Below are positions 22,365 to 26,732 of a stretch of 26,732 nt of DNA, one piece after another (positions within the stretch are counted from its first letter, which is position 1; the number at the start of each line of letters is the position of its first letter). The DNA is from a virus. The stretch covers positions 1-26,732 of IMG/VR virus record IMGVR_UViG_3300045789_000282; one strand, given 5' to 3'. The translations under genes and the position numbers were made by a program. The notes beneath the pieces were generated by a model that saw only the letters and a list, made by a program, of their open reading frames with translations, was not told the DNA's origin and did no database searches.

Positions 22365-23711
22365 ATGCCTGAAGAAAAGAAAAAACAGAATAACTCTAAT
22401 GTAAGAAATACTAACGTAGCTACAGGTAGACCTAAATCAGGGCTAAAAACTCCAGTACCGGCCGTAACTAAAAAACCGGCTAAAGAAAAACAAATTAGTT
22501 TTGATGAAAGTAACTTTAGAACTAAAGGAGTAGACGGAGGTTTAAGGGCAGGACTATCAGAAGCTAAAAAACAAAGCATCTCTTTACCTACGCAAACAGT
22601 AACAGCACCCCCTATAGATAAAGGTTTAAATACTCCTTCATTAAAAACCGGGGGTTCTTTTAGTAAGCCGGTGAGTGCACTTAGCGAACAAGATACAAAC
22701 ACGCTTGTAGAAAAGAACGGTACAAGACCCAATTCAGGATTAGAGAGTGTAGGCAAGTACGGTAAAACAGAGGTATTCCGTAGTGAAGGTGTAGATGAAA
22801 CTGGAGATAAAGTAACTAGATTTTCTGATGCTCCTAACGTGAATACTCACTTTGGTGGAGAAGCTGCAGCAGTTCCTAAAGGACTTAAAGCTTTAGGTAA
22901 TGACTCAGGTGCCTTTGAAATACAAGCAGATAGAAACTTAGCAGCAGCTAGAGGTGGACATTCTCAAGCAGAGTTTGATTTACTACAACAACAAAAGGAT
23001 TTTGATAACAGTCCTGAAGGACGGACTCAAAAAGGTTTAAAAATACTATCACAGTTATCAGGAAATCCAGGAGCTAGCCCTGAAGTTAGAAAAGCTAAAC
23101 AAGCTCAAGCTAATGCTTTCCTAGCTACTGCAGAATCTGGTAAAGACCGTCAAGCAGAAGCAGCTAATGCAAAAATAAAAGAGCTTACTGAAAGACTTGG
23201 TAAAGAAGAAGCTAACCGTATTACTCAAAGAGATAACGAAAGAAAAGCAAACGCTAAGAAGATAGAAGGTGATAAAAAGCTATCTTCACAAGATTTAAAA
23301 GATAGGTTAGCTATTATAGAAGACCCTGTAAGGAAAGAGGCATTTGCTAAAGCCGTAGGGTTACTTGGAGGAGACTCTCCTACTAGAGCACACATGGAAG
23401 AAGCTGCTTCTTTAGCTGAAGGTGCTGCTAGGTTTGCGGAAAACGCTCATACAGGCAATTTTAACAACCCTTTCAGTAGGGGAGACAATCCTACTGGAAT
23501 TGATTCTATTCTTACTAAAGGTAAAATAGGTTTAGACAAAGACGGTAAACCAGCTCTCTTAGACGAAGATGGAAGAATGTACATTTCTATTGATGGTGAA
23601 ACTTTCAACGTGGGTCGTGAAGACTTAGGGGATAGTGCTTTCAACGCTATGGGTAGATATTTCTTAAATAAGGCAAAAGACCAATTAGCAGAAAAGCCTA
23701 GGGGTTTATAA
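22365..23711 (+). CDS. Hydrophilic basic virion or internal protein, 448 residues
   Basis: Start ATG 22365 is two bases after the previous stop, with GAGAAA upstream. The first 150 residues are low-complexity (K, N, T, P, S) and likely disordered. Residues about 200-330 are strongly helical and charged (A-E-A-A-N-A-K-I-K-E-L-T-E-R-L). The end contains a compact G-K-I-G-L-D-K-D-G-K-P-A-L-L-D-E-D-G-R-M-Y-I-S segment, possibly a small beta domain. No enzymatic motif is visible. It overlaps no neighbour, and the next gene starts at the base after its stop, so both are probably internal proteins made together. Confidence 0.6.
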   Translation: MPEEKKKQNNSNVRNTNVATGRPKSGLKTPVPAVTKKPAKEKQISFDESNFRTKGVDGGLRAGLSEAKKQSISLPTQTVTAPPIDKGLNTPSLKTGGSFSKPVSALSEQDTNTLVEKNGTRPNSGLESVGKYGKTEVFRSEGVDETGDKVTRFSDAPNVNTHFGGEAAAVPKGLKALGNDSGAFEIQADRNLAAARGGHSQAEFDLLQQQKDFDNSPEGRTQKGLKILSQLSGNPGASPEVRKAKQAQANAFLATAESGKDRQAEAANAKIKELTERLGKEEANRITQRDNERKANAKKIEGDKKLSSQDLKDRLAIIEDPVRKEAFAKAVGLLGGDSPTRAHMEEAASLAEGAARFAENAHTGNFNNPFSRGDNPTGIDSILTKGKIGLDKDGKPALLDEDGRMYISIDGETFNVGREDLGDSAFNAMGRYFLNKAKDQLAEKPRGL

Positions 23712-26700
23712 GTGGCTGGACTACTAGACCCTAAGAAGCCTCAGTTATCTGCAAACAAGCCAGGACTCTCTTCTCTTAGAACAGAAGAGTCTGGTGTTCG
23801 TGTAGCTACTGCTGCAGATAACGCTCACCGTTCTGAGTTTACTAAAGGGGCTGTTTCTTCTATAGATAAGTTTCAGTCGTTCGCTGGACGTACTGCTAGG
23901 GACATAGGTAGAGATACAGGGTTTAAAGGTCTTCAAGAGTTTGGGCAAGAAGTACAAGACCGTAATAACGCTGAAGCAGAGCTTAACCCTTTAAAGATAC
24001 AATCTTACGAGCAGGTTACAGATATTGATAGTGCTTTAGACTTTGCTGGAGGTTTAGCAGGACAAGCTGCAGCCTCTTTAGGTCTAGCTATCCCTGGTGT
24101 AATCGCTGGAGCTACTTTAGGAGTACCTACAGGTGTTGCAGCAGGTTTAGTTACTACTGCTCCTGTACTCTTTGGTGAGTCCTCTGAGGACATAGAAGAA
24201 CGTACTGGAAAAGCTCCTTCAGTACTAGAAACATTACCTGCTGCTGTAGCTAATACTGCTTTAGAATTTCTACCCCCTGTAAAAGCTTTAAAGGGTGTAC
24301 TTAGAACTAAGGCAGCTACTAAAGCTAGACCTGCTGGAGACATACCTGAACTTTCAGGAATTGCTAAAGAAGTTTCTCAAGGTACTAAGTTAGGTGTAGC
24401 TAAAGAAATCGGTAAAGAAGCTGGAAAGAGTTCACTGTATGAGGGTGCTACTGAAGCAGCTCAACAACTAAATAATATACTAGCTGCTAGTCTTATAGAT
24501 GACACTGTAGACATTTCTTTAGAAGGTAATGCTAGTGAGTTACTCAATAACTTTTTAGGTGGTGCTATTGGTGGTGCTGGATTCGGTACTATGGGTGGAG
24601 TAGCTCAAGCTATTGCAGCATCTCCTACTAATGCCAAGCTAGAAGAAACTCCTAAGTCCTTTGGTGGAGGAACTAAAACTCAGTTTGATACTCAAGAAGA
24701 TAAGCTGAATGCAGCCAACAGAGAAGCTCTAAGAGCTGAAATAGAAGAAACCAGACAAGCAGCAGCAGAAGGTCAAATAGACTCAGAAACATCTTCTCAG
24801 GCTATTCAGGAAGCTGAAGCACGTATACAAGAAACGTTTAAACCGGTACAAGCTGAGTTTGGTAAAACTACTAAACCTAAACCTAAGAGAGCTACAAAAG
24901 AACAGCTTGAAGCACTTGTGGGTGAAACTTCTATAGAAGACGAGTTAACTAAAGAGTTTGCTAAATTAAATAAAGCAGAAAGAAGAGAATCACGTACTAA
25001 AGAAGAAGAGTTTAAGGATCGTGAGGATAGAGAACGTTTAATGGAGTTAAGAAACTCTGTTAATGACATCTACGGTTTAGAAGAACAAGGACGCCTTACT
25101 AAGGAAGAAGCTGACTTAGAGATAAACGAATTAAGAGAAGAATTTAATCAAGACAACAACTCTAATGATTCTTATGACCCTAACGACTTTGATAATACTG
25201 CTGTTGAACAAGAAGGTGTTGGTACTGAAGTAGTAGGTAATAAGAGCCAACGAGCTAGACCAAGCAGAACTCCAACGCCTACTAAAATAAAATCTTCTTT
25301 AGAGAAACGATTTGAAGAAGCAGTAAAAGAAGACTCTGAAGGTAAAGGTGATGATTACGTATCTCCTCTAAAAATAGAGACTCATGAAGACATAGTTAAA
25401 ACCGAAATTCTAGAGAAAGGTATTACTTCAAATGAAGAACCTGCTTTCTTTAAAGAAAAAGCAGATGAGCTACAAAGAAGTATTCTTAAAACTATTAGAA
25501 GTAATGATAAGACTAGTCCAACTTTTAAAGCTAAAGCTAGTGTTAAATTACACAAAGAAAGAATAAAAGGTGATAAAGAATTTCTACGTGCTTATTCTTC
25601 TATTACTAGACCTAAAGTAAAAGAAACTGCGTTATCTGAGCAGCTTCAGAATACTGATGATATTAGTAAGCTTAGAGAGAAAGGAATAGTAGTAAGAGCT
25701 AATAAGAATTTTGATAAGACTACACAAATAAAATTACCTAAAGGTGATAAAGCATTAGATCCTTTTCAGGTTACAGTAGAAGGTATGAAGACTTCTGTAG
25801 GTAGTAAATCTGAAGATAAGGGAGGTATTCCTTCCGTAGAACGTGTAGGAACAGCTTTCTTTGAAGGTTTGACATCTTTACTAAGTAACGAGAAAAACCC
25901 TCTAGGAGTGTCTGAGAAAGAAGCTAAGGCGTTCTTTAACAGCTTAGATGACAACCTGGTTATATTTCGTGCTGCTGGAGGAAAGAAGTACACAATTGGA
26001 GAATTTAAAAAGTTAAAAGGTAATTCTGCTACTTCTGCTGTTGATTCAAAAATAATTAAAACAACTAAACTTCTTCAAGAAGCTAAAGAGAACTTAAGGT
26101 TAGGTAAACCACGTACCGGTAAAACTGTTAGTGAACTTACAACTACTCTTAGTGCACTTAAAGCTAAAAAGAAAGCAGCAGTAGAAGAGGAAGTATCCTC
26201 TGCTGTAAGTCAGAATGATTTTTCTGGAGAGGCTGGAGGAGACTCTAATACTGACACAGGTAAACCAGACAGAGACAGAAATAAGAAAGTAGATGCTGCA
26301 GATCCTCTTTTAGACGTTAGTGTAAAGGATAGAGCAAATATCAATGCTCATGTATCTGCTGTACTCAAAATACAGGAATTACGTCAAAAGGGAGTACAGG
26401 AAGGTACTGGAAATTTAAGAGAAGAAGCTCGTAAAATTTATAAAGAAACTACGGGTAAAGATGCTCCTATAAGCGCTAATCCATTACAAATTATAAAGCA
26501 TCTACAAACTAAAGCAGCAGAGTTAACAAAGTTTGCTACAAGAACTCCAGAAGAAAAAGAAAATACGGCTACTGTAGTCGGAAAACAAAAACGTAACCCT
26601 AATAAACCTCTTACAAAAAGAGAGCAAAAGGAACTTGAAAAACGTACTAAAGCTAGTAAGAAATTAGCTAAAGACGCTAAAGAGAAACAACTACAAACTG

Positions 26701-26732
26701 AGTTAAACTCTTTAAACCTGCAGCTTACAAAA
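23712..26732 (+). CDS. Very large internal (ejected) protein, C-terminus outside the window
   Basis: From GTG 23712 the frame is open for 1007 codons to the right edge; AGGGG lies eight bases upstream. The N-terminus (about 1-100) is soluble. Residues about 111-156 are a Gly/Ala-rich hydrophobic stretch, followed by S-S-E-D-I-E-E-R-T-G-K, and a second Gly-rich hydrophobic segment lies near 276-303. The rest is Lys/Glu-rich, helical and partly disordered. Giant proteins with such a hydrophobic start are known from phages that eject polyvalent internal proteins (the N4 virion RNA polymerase is one). No polymerase or transglycosylase motif is seen in the visible part; catalytic domains may lie further right. 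Confidence 0.65.
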   Translation, partial: MAGLLDPKKPQLSANKPGLSSLRTEESGVRVATAADNAHRSEFTKGAVSSIDKFQSFAGRTARDIGRDTGFKGLQEFGQEVQDRNNAEAELNPLKIQSYEQVTDIDSALDFAGGLAGQAAASLGLAIPGVIAGATLGVPTGVAAGLVTTAPVLFGESSEDIEERTGKAPSVLETLPAAVANTALEFLPPVKALKGVLRTKAATKARPAGDIPELSGIAKEVSQGTKLGVAKEIGKEAGKSSLYEGATEAAQQLNNILAASLIDDTVDISLEGNASELLNNFLGGAIGGAGFGTMGGVAQAIAASPTNAKLEETPKSFGGGTKTQFDTQEDKLNAANREALRAEIEETRQAAAEGQIDSETSSQAIQEAEARIQETFKPVQAEFGKTTKPKPKRATKEQLEALVGETSIEDELTKEFAKLNKAERRESRTKEEEFKDREDRERLMELRNSVNDIYGLEEQGRLTKEEADLEINELREEFNQDNNSNDSYDPNDFDNTAVEQEGVGTEVVGNKSQRARPSRTPTPTKIKSSLEKRFEEAVKEDSEGKGDDYVSPLKIETHEDIVKTEILEKGITSNEEPAFFKEKADELQRSILKTIRSNDKTSPTFKAKASVKLHKERIKGDKEFLRAYSSITRPKVKETALSEQLQNTDDISKLREKGIVVRANKNFDKTTQIKLPKGDKALDPFQVTVEGMKTSVGSKSEDKGGIPSVERVGTAFFEGLTSLLSNEKNPLGVSEKEAKAFFNSLDDNLVIFRAAGGKKYTIGEFKKLKGNSATSAVDSKIIKTTKLLQEAKENLRLGKPRTGKTVSELTTTLSALKAKKKAAVEEEVSSAVSQNDFSGEAGGDSNTDTGKPDRDRNKKVDAADPLLDVSVKDRANINAHVSAVLKIQELRQKGVQEGTGNLREEARKIYKETTGKDAPISANPLQIIKHLQTKAAELTKFATRTPEEKENTATVVGKQKRNPNKPLTKREQKELEKRTKASKKLAKDAKEKQLQTELNSLNLQLTK

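Noticed and set aside
1-26732. Search for integrase, repressor or lysogeny genes
   Set aside because: None seen; the tRNA-like end alone does not show that the phage is temperate.

Overview
The window is the structural (late) module of a tailed double-stranded DNA phage, together with part of an accessory module on the opposite strand. The order terminase small subunit, terminase large subunit, portal, scaffold, major capsid protein, adaptor, tail nozzle, tail fibre and internal proteins is that of a short-tailed (podovirus-like) phage. No tape-measure, sheath or tube gene is visible. The portal resembles the P22 family and the capsid protein resembles the N4 gp56 family, so the particle looks mosaic. 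Base composition is AT-rich. The host cannot be named from the sequence; a Gram-negative, possibly marine host is only a guess. No integrase, repressor or host gene is visible.

Layout. (1) Positions 1-3174, minus strand: small accessory genes, several of them membrane microproteins of 29 to 53 residues, one zinc-ribbon protein and one duplicated SH3/KOW-like protein. They are tightly packed and often coupled by ATGA overlaps, and a strong terminator closes the upstream set at about 1370-1407. One gene runs off the left edge. (2) Positions 3175-3821: a gene-free hub of about 650 bp between the divergent arms. It holds G-tracts, a duplicated AT-rich segment, a tRNA-like 3' half and a cluster of palindromes and direct repeats. 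(3) Positions 3822-5585, plus strand: a RepL-like winged-helix protein, three small proteins and a GIY-YIG-type protein. (4) Positions 5582-11181: TerS, TerL with an N-terminal zinc-finger extension, P22-like portal and acidic scaffold. (5) Positions 11207-12982: the capsid protein and a small partner, bracketed by two hairpin terminators. (6) Positions 13010-20357: adaptor, nozzle and large tail/fibre proteins, including one with two discoidin-like domains and a 19-residue tandem repeat. (7) Positions 20452-26732: a long coiled-coil virion protein, a basic hydrophilic protein and a very large open-ended protein, probably internal proteins delivered with the DNA.

How the genes work together. 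TerS and TerL recognise and pump DNA through the portal into a prohead of scaffold and capsid protein. The adaptor and nozzle close the filled head. The fibre proteins bind the cell surface. The last genes probably make the ejected core. The GIY-YIG gene, coupled by a 4-base overlap to TerS, and the zinc finger on TerL are the unusual additions to the packaging machinery.
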